The notes beneath the pieces are model-generated. The model was not told where the DNA came from. It saw only the letters and a program-made list of their open reading frames with translations, and made no database searches. The translations under genes were made by a program, and so were the position numbers. Shown here piece after piece: positions 54,146 through 63,232 of a stretch of DNA of 64,000 bases; the stretch's first letter is position 1, and the number at the start of each line of letters is the position of its first letter. Source of the DNA: Citrobacter freundii (GTDB taxonomy: Bacteria; Bacteroidota; Bacteroidia; Chitinophagales; Chitinophagaceae); the NCBI GenBank assembly GCA_003243445.1, contig QFQQ01000022.1, positions 1 to 64,000 on the forward strand. Direction: 5' to 3'.

Positions 54146-54303
54146 GTTCCAGAAGTTCCAGGGGTTTCAAACGTTCCAGAGGTTATGATAGCGAACGGTG
54201 ATTGAAAATAATATTTTAAAGTGGAAATATATCAGGTGTTTTCCTGCCGGAAACTGTCAACCTTTGGAACTTCTGGAACGTTTGAAACTTTTGGAACCTG
54301 TTC
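54146..54303. repeat. Inverted nonamer arrays, right arm inside a coding sequence
   Basis: The left arm 54146-54181 has GTTCCAGAA, GTTCCAGGG, GTTTCAAAC, GTTCCAGAG. The right arm 54259-54303 has AACCTTTGG, AACTTCTGG, AACGTTTGA, AACTTTTGG, AACCTGTTC. The right arm lies within the last 25 codons of the bile-acid-type symporter gene, where it encodes VPK, VSN, VPE, VPK tripeptides. Confidence 0.85.
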
Positions 54304-55275
54304 TCGCCGTCCCATCTTCTGCGCAATCACACTCGCCGCGATCAGTTGCAACGCATGATACAGCATCAGCGGCAGAATGATCAATCCTCCGAGTGTGCTG
54401 TTGGGAAATAATACTTTTGACATTACGGTACCATGTACCAATGATTTTTTGGAGCCGCAGAATACTACCGTCACCTGGTCTTCGTGCGAAAACCTGAGTG
54501 CTTTGCTGATCAGGTTCATCAACCCAAACACGGAGAGGAACAGCAATATCATACCGGCGGCAAGCAATAGGATTGTGATCAAACCGAGGCCATCAAACAG
54601 ATGCTCCGCAAAAGATTTGCAAAACGATGTATAGATGATCAGCAGGATCACCGCCTGGTCAAACATCTTCAGCGTCTTCTTGTGCCTTTCTGCAAAGGCG
54701 CCGAGATAGCGGTGAAGCAACAGTCCGATGATCACCGGTAAGAGCACTTGCAGGCAAAGTTTGAGTACGATATGCGAAGTATCAAATCCGCCACCGGTAT
54801 CCGCAGCTATAAAAAGACCGGTCCATAACGGTGTGATAAAAATTCCAAGCAGGCTCGACAGGCTTGCATTAAAGATCGCACCGGCCATATTTCCCTTTGC
54901 GATCGATACCATTACCACGGAAGATGATACAGTGGAAGGCAATGCCGCCAGAAAGAAAATGCCAAGCCATAAAGGAAATATTTCCTGGTGAAACAATGGC
55001 TTGATCAGGATGATCAGCACGGGAAATAGCACAAAGGTGGTGAGCTGGATCACCAGGTGCATTTTCCAGTTGGCCAGACCGGCTTTCATTTTTTCAGGAC
55101 TTAGTCTTAAACCATAAAAAAGAAAGATGACGGAGACGCCGTAGTTGGCTATTTCCTCCAGCGAAACAGGTTCAGTAGCAACGCCGGGTTTTGGGAAAAG
55201 CCAGGCCAGTAATACCATCGAGATGATCGCGAGAAGAAATCCGTCAATACCTAAACGTGATAATGTTTTTTTCAA
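54232..55275 (-). CDS. Bile acid:sodium symporter family protein
   Basis: A 347-residue membrane protein with about ten helices of the SBF-like type. KKTLSRLGIDGFLLAII starts the first helix; LPSTVSSSVVMVSIAKGNMA and FCGSKKSLVHG are the conserved cation/substrate segments. The start codon is TTG. The C-terminal tail (REQVPKVSNVPEVPKV and a few more) is encoded by 9-nt repeats and is probably a late extension past the original end. The substrate is unknown. Confidence 0.9.
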   Translation of the reverse strand: MKKTLSRLGIDGFLLAIISMVLLAWLFPKPGVATEPVSLEEIANYGVSVIFLFYGLRLSPEKMKAGLANWKMHLVIQLTTFVLFPVLIILIKPLFHQEIFPLWLGIFFLAALPSTVSSSVVMVSIAKGNMAGAIFNASLSSLLGIFITPLWTGLFIAADTGGGFDTSHIVLKLCLQVLLPVIIGLLLHRYLGAFAERHKKTLKMFDQAVILLIIYTSFCKSFAEHLFDGLGLITILLLAAGMILLFLSVFGLMNLISKALRFSHEDQVTVVFCGSKKSLVHGTVMSKVLFPNSTLGGLIILPLMLYHALQLIAASVIAQKMGRREQVPKVSNVPEVPKVDSFRQENT

Positions 55276-55282
55276 CTGATAG

Positions 55283-56278
55283 TTAGTTTTTCAGGAAAGA
55301 TATAAGTGGTGTGATAAATTGTTCGAACGCTTCGATATGCGGGAGATGACCGGTATTGTCGATCTCTGCCAGTTTGCTGTTGCGGATCTTTTTTGCTGTT
55401 TCTTTTCCCAGCAACGGGTAGTTGCCCAGTTTGTCCTGTACGCCGGCAGGCGCTTTGTTTTTTCCTAACGCCGTTCTGTCGCGCTGACCGATGATCAGCA
55501 GTACAGGCATTTTCAATTGATCAAATTCATAACAGACCGGTTGCGTAAAGATCATATCATACAGCAGTGCTGAATTCCACGCGATACGCGGGTAATCGAT
55601 GTTTGTTGTCCATCCTGCGATCATGTTCACCCATTCATCGTATTCAGGTTTCCATTTGTTATCGTAATAAAATTTCAGCTGGTAGTTTTTGATCTCGGTA
55701 TAGGTTTGTTTTAATTCAGCAGCATACCATTCTTCTACAGACTGATATGGCACATACACTTTCCAGTCTTCGAGTCCGATAGGGTTTTCGAGGATCAGTT
55801 TGGTAACTGTCTCAGGATACATCAAGGCGAAGCGTGTGGCGAGCATGCCGCCCATGGAATGACCAAGCACCGTGAGCCTGGTGATATTCAGGGTATCAAG
55901 AACAGCTTTTGTATTCCGCGCCAGCAATTGAAATGTATACTGAATATGTTCCGGTTTGGATGATTTTCCAAAGCCGATCTGATCAGGAATGATCACACGA
56001 TAACCTTCCTGTTGCAGGCGTTTGGCTGTTTCTCTCCAGTAGGCGCCATTGAAATTTTTCCCATGCAGCAGCATGATCGCCTGGCCATTTGGTTTCGCTG
56101 GTTGTACATCCATATAAGCCATCTGTAGTTTCTCTCCCTGTATATCCAGGTGGATATAAGAAACCGGAAAAGGATAAGAGATGTTCTCCAGATTGGCGCC
56201 ATTTGTTATATGCTGCTGCGCTGTTGCTGCATGGAACAGTAGAATGAATAGCAAAAAGGAACAGGCGATTTTTTTCAT
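55283..56278 (-). CDS. Exported alpha/beta hydrolase
   Basis: A 331-residue hydrolase with a signal peptide (about 1-20, ending near ATAQQ). The oxyanion segment MLLHGKNFNGAYW, nucleophile GHSMGGM, acid near LLIIGQRDRTA and His in DNTGHLPHIE complete the catalytic set. The substrate is unknown. The ATG at 56278 begins the signal peptide. It lies seven bases upstream of the symporter start and 71 bases behind the DUF1080 gene, so an operon is likely. Confidence 0.9.
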   Translation of the reverse strand: MKKIACSFLLFILLFHAATAQQHITNGANLENISYPFPVSYIHLDIQGEKLQMAYMDVQPAKPNGQAIMLLHGKNFNGAYWRETAKRLQQEGYRVIIPDQIGFGKSSKPEHIQYTFQLLARNTKAVLDTLNITRLTVLGHSMGGMLATRFALMYPETVTKLILENPIGLEDWKVYVPYQSVEEWYAAELKQTYTEIKNYQLKFYYDNKWKPEYDEWVNMIAGWTTNIDYPRIAWNSALLYDMIFTQPVCYEFDQLKMPVLLIIGQRDRTALGKNKAPAGVQDKLGNYPLLGKETAKKIRNSKLAEIDNTGHLPHIEAFEQFITPLISFLKN

Positions 56279-56349
56279 GACGAAAGATTGAAATGATAAA
56301 TGAAAGCAGTTGCCTGGGAACTGCAAAAATAAACCATTCGTCGCAGCTA

Positions 56350-57168
56350 TCATTTCTTTCTTCCGGGCGACAGATCTTTTAGTACGATATTCCTGAAATC
56401 CACGGGCTGACCTTCGCTTTGAAAAGCGATGAAACCTTCTTTAAGCGGTTTCCCGTCCTGTTTCTGTGCGGGATCAAACCGATTAACAACTTCGCCGCCG
56501 ATCTGTGGATGCGAGTATTTCATTACAGTATCGCCATTGATGATATGGGTGATCAGAGAATCGCCGAGTACGATGAGTTCAGCGTTTACCCATTGATCAC
56601 CTGTATAAGTTTTGGATGATGAATTGATACAGTGCCGTGTGTCCAGTTTTCCTTCGTATTCAATATGTGTGCCGGGTGAGCACATGTTACCGGTAGGCCT
56701 TGGTTTTCCATCATCCAGCCCGCCGAGCAATTGCATTTCAATAGAGATCGGCCAGTCCTGTTCTTTTGGCATGGTACGCGGATCCTGGGAATGATACATC
56801 ACGCCGCTGTTAAGGATCGTATAAGAAGGAGCATCGGTCCTCCATTTATCAACAAACCGGTATTGGAATTTGAGGTGATAATGGGACATTGGTTGTTTAT
56901 AATAAAGATGCCCGAACTGCTCATTGAAATGATCATACTGATCGTAGCGAACCTTCAGTATGCTATCTTCAACGCGGAATGTATTGCCGAAGTTCTCGCC
57001 TGTTTCATGATGCTGGATTTTTACAAACCAGTCATTGATATCTTTCCCGTTAAAAAGTTTGATCCAGCCGTTGTCATTATCTGACAGCGATTTGTCATTA
57101 TTGCATGCACAGGTAATAACAATGATGGCTGCAAAAAGGGATGAAGCGAAAAGTTTGCGTGTTGTCAT
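56350..57168 (-). CDS. DUF1080 (3-keto-disaccharide hydrolase domain) lipoprotein
   Basis: A 272-residue exported protein. The signal ends in VITCAC with Cys as a likely lipid site. The DUF1080 beta-sandwich includes WIKLFNGKDINDWFVKIQ, and the C-terminal GFIAFQSEGQPVDFRNIVLK is characteristic. Family members act on modified disaccharides or bind sugars. The start at 57168 gives a proper signal peptide. It is divergent from the cyanophycinase-like gene. Confidence 0.92.
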   Translation of the reverse strand: MTTRKLFASSLFAAIIVITCACNNDKSLSDNDNGWIKLFNGKDINDWFVKIQHHETGENFGNTFRVEDSILKVRYDQYDHFNEQFGHLYYKQPMSHYHLKFQYRFVDKWRTDAPSYTILNSGVMYHSQDPRTMPKEQDWPISIEMQLLGGLDDGKPRPTGNMCSPGTHIEYEGKLDTRHCINSSSKTYTGDQWVNAELIVLGDSLITHIINGDTVMKYSHPQIGGEVVNRFDPAQKQDGKPLKEGFIAFQSEGQPVDFRNIVLKDLSPGRKK

Positions 57169-57275
57169 AAACAGGTTGTTGCCCAAATTTATTTCAATCG
57201 GCAAGATTTTTAAAATGAATTAATGGAAGATATACCTGATCTTTTCAGATTGGTTATCTTAGGAAAAATTTGTTC

Positions 57276-58121
57276 ATGCAATCCAGGCTCTGTTTATTAT
57301 TGATCTGCCAGTTATTCGCGGCAATTTTATTGGCTCAAAACGAACCAAAAGGAAAGTTGTTCATCATTGGCGGGGGCGAACGTCCGCCTGCTTTAATGAA
57401 GGCAATGATCGATGCGGCTCAGCTTTCCCCGACTGACTATATCGCGGTGCTCCCGATGTCGAGTGCAGACAAGGATACCTCTGTGTATTATTTTGCATTA
57501 TCAGTGAAACCGGTTTGCAATAATCCGGTGGTGAATCTTGATTTTACAAAGGCAACGGTAAACAATCGTTCCCGGCTGGATTCATTGGAAAAAGCAAAGC
57601 TGATTTTTATTACCGGAGGACAGCAAACCCGGTTTATGAATATCGTGTTGCATACGCCGGTATATGATGCAATTCATAAGGCTTATCGCAACGGAGCCAT
57701 GATCGCCGGAACCAGCGCTGGTGCGGCAGTAATGAGTGAGCGGATGATCACGGGCACGCAGTTATTGCCGGAGGCAAAAAGTAAAGAGGGCTTTACAATG
57801 ATCAAAGCAGGAAATGTTGAATTTGAGGAAGGGCTGGGACTGGTCAAAACAGCCGTGATCGACCAGCATTTTATTGTAAGAAGCCGGTATAACCGGTTGC
57901 TGACGGCATTACAAACTTATCCGGAACTTGTATGTGTGGGTATCGACGAGGAAACAGCAATATTGGTGAACGGGAATACAGCCACCGTGGCGGGTGAAGG
58001 ACAGGTTATCGCAGTAAAAAATCCCCATGATATTAAAGTGAATAATGAAGGTGCGATAGGAATGAAGAAGATTGAACTTTCACTGTACCTGAAAGGTGAA
58101 TCATTTCCATTAAAAAAGTAA
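57276..58121 (+). CDS. Cyanophycinase-like peptidase (S51 family)
   Basis: A 281-residue exported serine peptidase. A signal peptide covers about 1-20 (ending ILLAQ). The nucleophile Ser lies in AGTSAGAAVM; GGGERPPALM and ITGGQQTRF are conserved structural loops. Known members release beta-Asp-Arg from cyanophycin; with a signal peptide this one may degrade external polymer. A TTG at 57270 lies at better spacing from AGGA (57261-57264), so the start could be two codons earlier. Confidence 0.9.
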   Translation: MQSRLCLLLICQLFAAILLAQNEPKGKLFIIGGGERPPALMKAMIDAAQLSPTDYIAVLPMSSADKDTSVYYFALSVKPVCNNPVVNLDFTKATVNNRSRLDSLEKAKLIFITGGQQTRFMNIVLHTPVYDAIHKAYRNGAMIAGTSAGAAVMSERMITGTQLLPEAKSKEGFTMIKAGNVEFEEGLGLVKTAVIDQHFIVRSRYNRLLTALQTYPELVCVGIDEETAILVNGNTATVAGEGQVIAVKNPHDIKVNNEGAIGMKKIELSLYLKGESFPLKK

Positions 58122-58207
58122 GATGGGGTGATAATAAAGCGGAATCATTAAGATGAGGTCCACGGAAAGCATAAAACTAAAAAAGTTTGAGAGATCTGAA
58201 CTTGTCA

Positions 58208-58261
58208 AACCTCTCAAACTTTTCAAACTTCTCAACCCTCTTAAACCTCAGAAACCCCTTA
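58208..58261. repeat. Nonamer array at the gcvP stop
   Basis: Six in-phase units: AACCTCTCA, AACTTTTCA, AACTTCTCA, ACCCTCTTA, AACCTCAGA, AACCCCTTA. The last unit includes the stop codon of gcvP (58259-58261). One inverted partner unit, GTTTGAGAG, lies at 58185-58193. Confidence 0.8.
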
Positions 58262-61129
58262 CGCTTCCATATAACTTTCCACCGGCTCGCATGTACAGAT
58301 CAGGTGTCTGTCTCCATGCGTGTTATTCACGCGGGCAACAGAAGGCCAGAATTTGTTCAGCGTTACATAGTACAGCGGGAATGCTGCGGTTTCGCGCGTG
58401 TATGCGTGATCCCACTGTGTAGCGCAGATCACGGCCTGTGTATGCGGTGCATGTTTCAGCGGGTTATCTTTTTTGTCGGCTTTGCCTTCTTCGATGGCTT
58501 TGATCTCATCGCGGATGGCAAGCAGGGCATTACAGAAACGGTCCAGTTCAGCCTTGTCTTCGCTTTCTGTAGGCTCGATCATGATCGTACCCGGAACCGG
58601 GAAGCTCATGGTAGGAGCGTGGAAGCCATAGTCCATCAGGCGTTTTGCAACATCTTCCGCTTCGATCTCTGCTGATTTTTTGAATGGACGAAGATCAACG
58701 ATGAATTCGTGTGCGCACTGGCCATTGTGGTTTGTGTAAAGGATATCATACTGACCAGCGAGCCTTGCACGCATATAGTTCGCATTCAGGATCGCAAATT
58801 CAGTAGATGCTTTTACACCTTCATTACCCAACATGCGGATATAGCCGTAAGAGATGAGGAGGATAGAGGCCGAACCATAAGGTGCTGCGGATACAGCGTG
58901 CTCTTTCGTACCGGTTGATACTTCAACGTGACCGGGCAGGAAAGGAGCAAGGTGGCTCTTCACGCAGATAGGACCCATGCCGGGACCACCGCCGCCGTGC
59001 GGGATCGCGAACGTTTTATGCAGGTTCAGGTGACAAACATCGGCACCGATCAGGCCCGGAGCTGTCAGGCCAACCTGTGCATTCATATTTGCACCGTCCA
59101 TATATACCTGTCCGCCGTGCTGGTGAATGATATCAGTGATCTCTTTCACTGTTTCTTCATATACACCATACGTGCTTGGATAAGTGATCATGATACCGGA
59201 AAGATTCGCTGCATGCAGTTCAGCTTTTGCTTTCAGATCATCAATATCGATATAACCATTTTCCAGTGCTTTTACCACGACCACTTTCATGCCGCACATT
59301 ACTGCGGAAGCAGGGTTGGTGCCGTGAGCGGAGATCGGGATCAGCATTACATTGCGATGATGATCGCCGTTCGATTCGTGATAGGCTTTGATGGTAAGCA
59401 GCCCTGCATATTCGCCTTGTGCACCACTGTTTGGTTGCAGGCTGCACGCGTCAAATGCAGTGATCTCGCAGAGATATTTGCCCAGTTCATCAATTACATA
59501 TTTATAACCTTCCGTCTGATCAACCGGTGCAAACGGGTGGATCTTGCTCCAGTGTGCCCAGCTGAGCGGCATCATTTCGCTTGCGGCATTCAGTTTCATT
59601 GTACAGCTGCCAAGAGAGATCATGGAGGTATTCAATGAAAGGTCTTTATTTTCCAGTGATTTGATATAACGCATCATCTGGCTTTCACTGCGGTGAGTGT
59701 TGAACACAGGGTGAGTGAGATAAGCAGATGTGCGGACAAGCGCAGAAGGAATATGATCCAGTTCTGCGTCATGATGAATATCGAAAGTAACCGGATCGGT
59801 ATCGTTCTCAAAACAATTGATCAGGTCAAACAGATCGCTGAGTGATGTTGTTTCGTCAACAGAAATGCCAACGTGTTTGCTATCGATCTTGCGGAGATTG
59901 ATCTGTTGCCTTTCTGCTTTTTCATGGATTGCTGAAGCATTTTCCACTTTAACAGTGATGGTGTCAAAGAAATTGGATGAAGCAAGTTCAAAACCCATTT
60001 CTTCAAGCGTTTCGGCAACAGTCTGGGCGAGCAATGCAACGCGTTTTGCAATATTCTTCAGGCCGTCAGCGCCATGATATACTGCATACATAGCAGCCAT
60101 GTTGGCCAGCAATGCCTGCGCAGTACAAATATTTGAAGTTGCTTTTTCCCGTTTGATATGCTGTTCTCTTGTCTGCAGGGCCATGCGCAGTGCACGATTG
60201 CCTTGTGCATCCACGCTTACGCCGATGATGCGGCCAGGGATACTTCTTTTGAAATCATCTTTTGCCGCAAAGAAGGCTGCATGCGGTCCACCAAATCCGA
60301 GAGGAACGCCAAAGCGTTGGGCGGAACCGACAGCAACATCGGCACCGAGCTCACCCGGAGGTGTTAACAAGGTAAGTGCGAGCAGATCTGTTGCCATTGC
60401 GACAAATGCTCCTGCGCCGTGAACGTTGCTGATGAACTGCCTGTAGTCTTCGATTGAACCCTTGTCGTTCGGGTATTGAACGATTGCGCCGAAGTATGAA
60501 GAATCGATGCCGGCTGTTTTATAATCTCCTTCTACGATCTCAATACCAACTGGGATGGCTCTTGTTACGAGTACATCTTTTGTTTGCGGGAAGATCGCGC
60601 TGTCGACAAAGAACTTTGGTCGTTCAATGTGGTCCTGTTTGTTGAGCGTGTTGAAGAACATGGTCATCGCTTCGGCAGCTGCGGTCGCTTCATCAAGCAG
60701 TGATGCGTTGGCGATAGGCAGGGCGGTCAGGTCACTGACCATGGTCTGGAAGTTCAGCAAACTCTCCAGGCGGCCTTGCGAGATCTCTGCCTGGTAAGGC
60801 GTGTATTGTGTATACCAACCCGGGTTTTCAAAAATATTCCGCAGGATAACGGAGGGGGTGATGGTATCATAATAACCCTGGCCGATATAATTTTTGAATA
60901 CCTTGTTTTTCAGCGATACTTCCTTGATATGCTGAAGGTATTCGTGTTCGCTCATTGCTGCCGGGATGTTCAGCGAGTGATTCATCCGGATAGCCGGGGG
61001 AACAGTCTGGTTGATCAGTTCGGGGAGGCTGGCTGCGCCGATAGTCTTCAGCATAGCCTTCACATCCGTCTCACGGGGACCGATATGACGGGGAATAAAC
61101 TCATTGGATTGTTGTTCGAACAGGTTCAT
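58259..61129 (-). CDS. gcvP: Glycine dehydrogenase (decarboxylating), P protein
   Basis: A 956-residue single-chain P protein of the glycine cleavage system, with homologous N and C halves. It decarboxylates glycine and passes aminomethyl to the H protein. The start NEFIPRHIGPRETDVKAML is classical, the PLP lysine lies in NLHKTFAIPHGGGGPGMGP, and FIVDLRPFKKSAEIEAEDVA and VMIEPTESEDKAE-like segments close the C-terminal part. The ATG at 61129 is chosen over one 16 codons upstream. GcvT and GcvH are not in this window. Confidence 0.97.
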   Translation of the reverse strand: MNLFEQQSNEFIPRHIGPRETDVKAMLKTIGAASLPELINQTVPPAIRMNHSLNIPAAMSEHEYLQHIKEVSLKNKVFKNYIGQGYYDTITPSVILRNIFENPGWYTQYTPYQAEISQGRLESLLNFQTMVSDLTALPIANASLLDEATAAAEAMTMFFNTLNKQDHIERPKFFVDSAIFPQTKDVLVTRAIPVGIEIVEGDYKTAGIDSSYFGAIVQYPNDKGSIEDYRQFISNVHGAGAFVAMATDLLALTLLTPPGELGADVAVGSAQRFGVPLGFGGPHAAFFAAKDDFKRSIPGRIIGVSVDAQGNRALRMALQTREQHIKREKATSNICTAQALLANMAAMYAVYHGADGLKNIAKRVALLAQTVAETLEEMGFELASSNFFDTITVKVENASAIHEKAERQQINLRKIDSKHVGISVDETTSLSDLFDLINCFENDTDPVTFDIHHDAELDHIPSALVRTSAYLTHPVFNTHRSESQMMRYIKSLENKDLSLNTSMISLGSCTMKLNAASEMMPLSWAHWSKIHPFAPVDQTEGYKYVIDELGKYLCEITAFDACSLQPNSGAQGEYAGLLTIKAYHESNGDHHRNVMLIPISAHGTNPASAVMCGMKVVVVKALENGYIDIDDLKAKAELHAANLSGIMITYPSTYGVYEETVKEITDIIHQHGGQVYMDGANMNAQVGLTAPGLIGADVCHLNLHKTFAIPHGGGGPGMGPICVKSHLAPFLPGHVEVSTGTKEHAVSAAPYGSASILLISYGYIRMLGNEGVKASTEFAILNANYMRARLAGQYDILYTNHNGQCAHEFIVDLRPFKKSAEIEAEDVAKRLMDYGFHAPTMSFPVPGTIMIEPTESEDKAELDRFCNALLAIRDEIKAIEEGKADKKDNPLKHAPHTQAVICATQWDHAYTRETAAFPLYYVTLNKFWPSVARVNNTHGDRHLICTCEPVESYMEA

Positions 61130-61297
61130 ATGATTGTAAATGTGGGATTTGTCGATGTTACCAGCATGCAGTTTCACTGGGTGGCATACCTAAAAGCGGT
61201 GCAAAGTTACGTGAGGATATCCAGAAAACGAGGGGTGGTGTGAGGCGGTGGATAAGCGAGGTATAACTTGTTGGGGGTGAGTGGGGGAAGGAAGGAA

Positions 61298-61402
61298 GAT
61301 GTTCGATGTTGGATGGTCGATGGTCGATTTTGAATCGAAAATTCAAAGGGCCAGGGAAGTTTGGATTTGAAGTCGCCCATCGACCATCCAACATCGAACA
61401 TC
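61298..61402. repeat. GATG-type heptamer arrays, in-register palindrome
   Basis: The left arm 61298-61325 has GATGTTC, GATGTTG, GATGGTC, GATGGTC. The reverse complement of the right arm (61375-61402) reads GATGTTC, GATGTTG, GATGGTC, GATGGGC, matching 27 of 28 bases in register. The loop is 49 nt. It lies in the divergent spacer between gcvP and the cysteine-cluster gene. The rest of this spacer shows no gene. Confidence 0.92.
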
Positions 61403-61448
61403 GATCAAAAGCGGTAAAGTAACTTTCCTCAGGCGTATCTTCGCCCCC

Positions 61449-61943
61449 ATGGCATCCGATCTGTTACAAAACTGGGAGAAAAAGAGCCGCGAACGGCAGA
61501 AGCTGTATGGGCAGTTTTTGAAGAAGGCTGATAAGAATAAGGTATTGAGGCAGTTGCCGGACCTGCATGAGGAGGCATTTGAAAAGATAGATTGCCTGAA
61601 ATGCGCGAACTGCTGCAAAAATTACTCGCCAAGGTTTAAGACGCCGGACGTAAAACGGATCTCGAAACATCTGCGAATGAAGGAAAGCGTTTTTATTGAA
61701 ACGTATTTGAAAGTAGACGAAGAGGGAGATTTTGTGGCAAAGACGCAGCCCTGTCCGTTTCTTGGCGCGGATAATTATTGTTCTATATATGATCAGCGCC
61801 CGTCTGATTGCGAACGGTTTCCTTATACGGATGAGGACGTGATCCTGAAAAGGCCGAATCTCACATTGAAGAATTCGAGCTTTTGTCCGATCACCTATTA
61901 CGTGGTGGAAAAATTGATAGAAGCCGGGAAGAACGGACGGTGA
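61449..61943 (+). CDS. YkgJ family cysteine cluster protein
   Basis: A 164-residue soluble protein. The metal-binding cysteines are seen as CLKCANCCKNYSPRF, then PCPFLGADNYCSIYDQRPSD with a following CERFPY. The pattern fits the zinc/iron-chelating CxxCxxCC family. The biochemical role is unknown, although some members modify proteins or support metal use. The ATG at 61449 follows a heptamer repeat element by 46 bases. Confidence 0.88.
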   Translation: MASDLLQNWEKKSRERQKLYGQFLKKADKNKVLRQLPDLHEEAFEKIDCLKCANCCKNYSPRFKTPDVKRISKHLRMKESVFIETYLKVDEEGDFVAKTQPCPFLGADNYCSIYDQRPSDCERFPYTDEDVILKRPNLTLKNSSFCPITYYVVEKLIEAGKNGR

Positions 61944-62128
61944 CCTATGGTCTGGTCCGCCGGGGTGGATTGCCGGCAAATTACACGCAGGTAAGTTTTT
62001 CTTTGATGAATGATGCCTCCGTAAAACGCGTTCACCTCTACCAGTCGGATCTTAATTGTTCCCGGACAACCGGAAGCTGAGGTTTTAGGTTAATTTACGT
62101 GCAATCAATTCACCAAAACCTGATCACC

Positions 62129-63157
62129 ATGCGAGCTATTCTTCTCTTTTTGTCGGTCTGTCTGATCGTTTCCTGCAAGGACCAGACGCAGCGTTCATCC
62201 ACAGATCCTTCCCTGAACGCATATTTTACTTACGATGACTCTATTGAATCCGCTGGTGTAAAACTGATCCCGGTCAAAACGCCGGTAGGAGATTTCAAGG
62301 TTTGGACAAAGAGGTTTGGAACCAATCCGCGGATCAAGATCCTCTTGCTTCACGGCGGACCCGCAATGACGCATGAATACATGGAATGTTTTGAAACGTT
62401 CTTCCAGCGCGAGGGTTTTGAGTTTTATGAGTATGATCAACTGGGTTCTTATTATAGCGATCAACCGACGGACAGTAGTTTATGGACGATCGACAGGTTT
62501 GTAGACGAAGTGGAGCAGGTAAGACAGGCGATCCATGCGGATAGTACAAATTTTTATGTGATTGGCAATTCCTGGGGAGGCATCCTGGCGATGGAGTATG
62601 CATTGAAGTATCAGCACAATCTTAAAGGAATGGTGGTGGCCAATATGATGGCGAGTGCTCCGGAGTATAATAAATACGCTGATGAAGTGCTGACAAAACA
62701 GATGAAACCGGAAATACTCGCGGAGATCAAGGCTATTGAAGCGAAGAAGGATTATAACAACCCGAGGTATTTTGAATTGCTGATGCCGAACTATTATGCG
62801 GAACATACCTGCCGGTTGAAAGAATGGCCTGATGCTGTGAATCGTGCATTGAAACATGTTAATTACCCAGTTTATACATTGATGCAGGGACCGAGTGAAA
62901 TGGGTATTGCTTCAGATGCCAGGCTTGCAAACTGGGATATTAAAAACCGGTTGAAAGAAATTTATGTCCCCACATTAATGGTGGGAGCAAAGTTTGATAC
63001 AATGGATCCGAAAGCCATGAAAGAACAAAGCAAGCTGGTGCAGAAAGGTTCTTACTTATATTGTCCTAATGGAAGTCATTTATCAATGTGGGACGACCAG
63101 AAAGTGTTTATGGGAGGTGTGGTGAAGTTTGTGAAAGATGTTGATGGGGCGAGATAG
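62129..63157 (+). CDS. Proline iminopeptidase-like lipoprotein
   Basis: A 342-residue alpha/beta hydrolase anchored as a lipoprotein. The signal ends in CLIVSC, with Cys at about residue 16. LLLHGGPAMTHEYM is the oxyanion loop, GNSWGGILAMEYA holds the nucleophile Ser, KFDTMDP the acid and PNGSHLSMWD the His. This fits proline-specific aminopeptidases (S33), acting in the periplasm. The ATG at 62129 is chosen over a GTG at 62099 because it starts the signal peptide. Confidence 0.9.
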   Translation: MRAILLFLSVCLIVSCKDQTQRSSTDPSLNAYFTYDDSIESAGVKLIPVKTPVGDFKVWTKRFGTNPRIKILLLHGGPAMTHEYMECFETFFQREGFEFYEYDQLGSYYSDQPTDSSLWTIDRFVDEVEQVRQAIHADSTNFYVIGNSWGGILAMEYALKYQHNLKGMVVANMMASAPEYNKYADEVLTKQMKPEILAEIKAIEAKKDYNNPRYFELLMPNYYAEHTCRLKEWPDAVNRALKHVNYPVYTLMQGPSEMGIASDARLANWDIKNRLKEIYVPTLMVGAKFDTMDPKAMKEQSKLVQKGSYLYCPNGSHLSMWDDQKVFMGGVVKFVKDVDGAR

Positions 63158-63168
63158 GTGGAGATGAA

Positions 63169-63224
63169 TGTTCGATAGTAGACGGCCGGAACCATGGATA
63201 GGACCGGCCGTCTACTATCGAACA
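63169..63224. terminator. 21-bp perfect hairpin between convergent genes
   Basis: The 21-nt arms 63169-63189 and 63204-63224 are exact reverse complements, with a 14-nt loop. The left arm starts TGTTCGATAGTAGACGG, which resembles the first units of the GATG heptamer family. It sits between the stops at 63157 (plus) and 63233 (minus), so it can serve both genes. Confidence 0.75.
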
Positions 63225-63232
63225 CTGATTCA

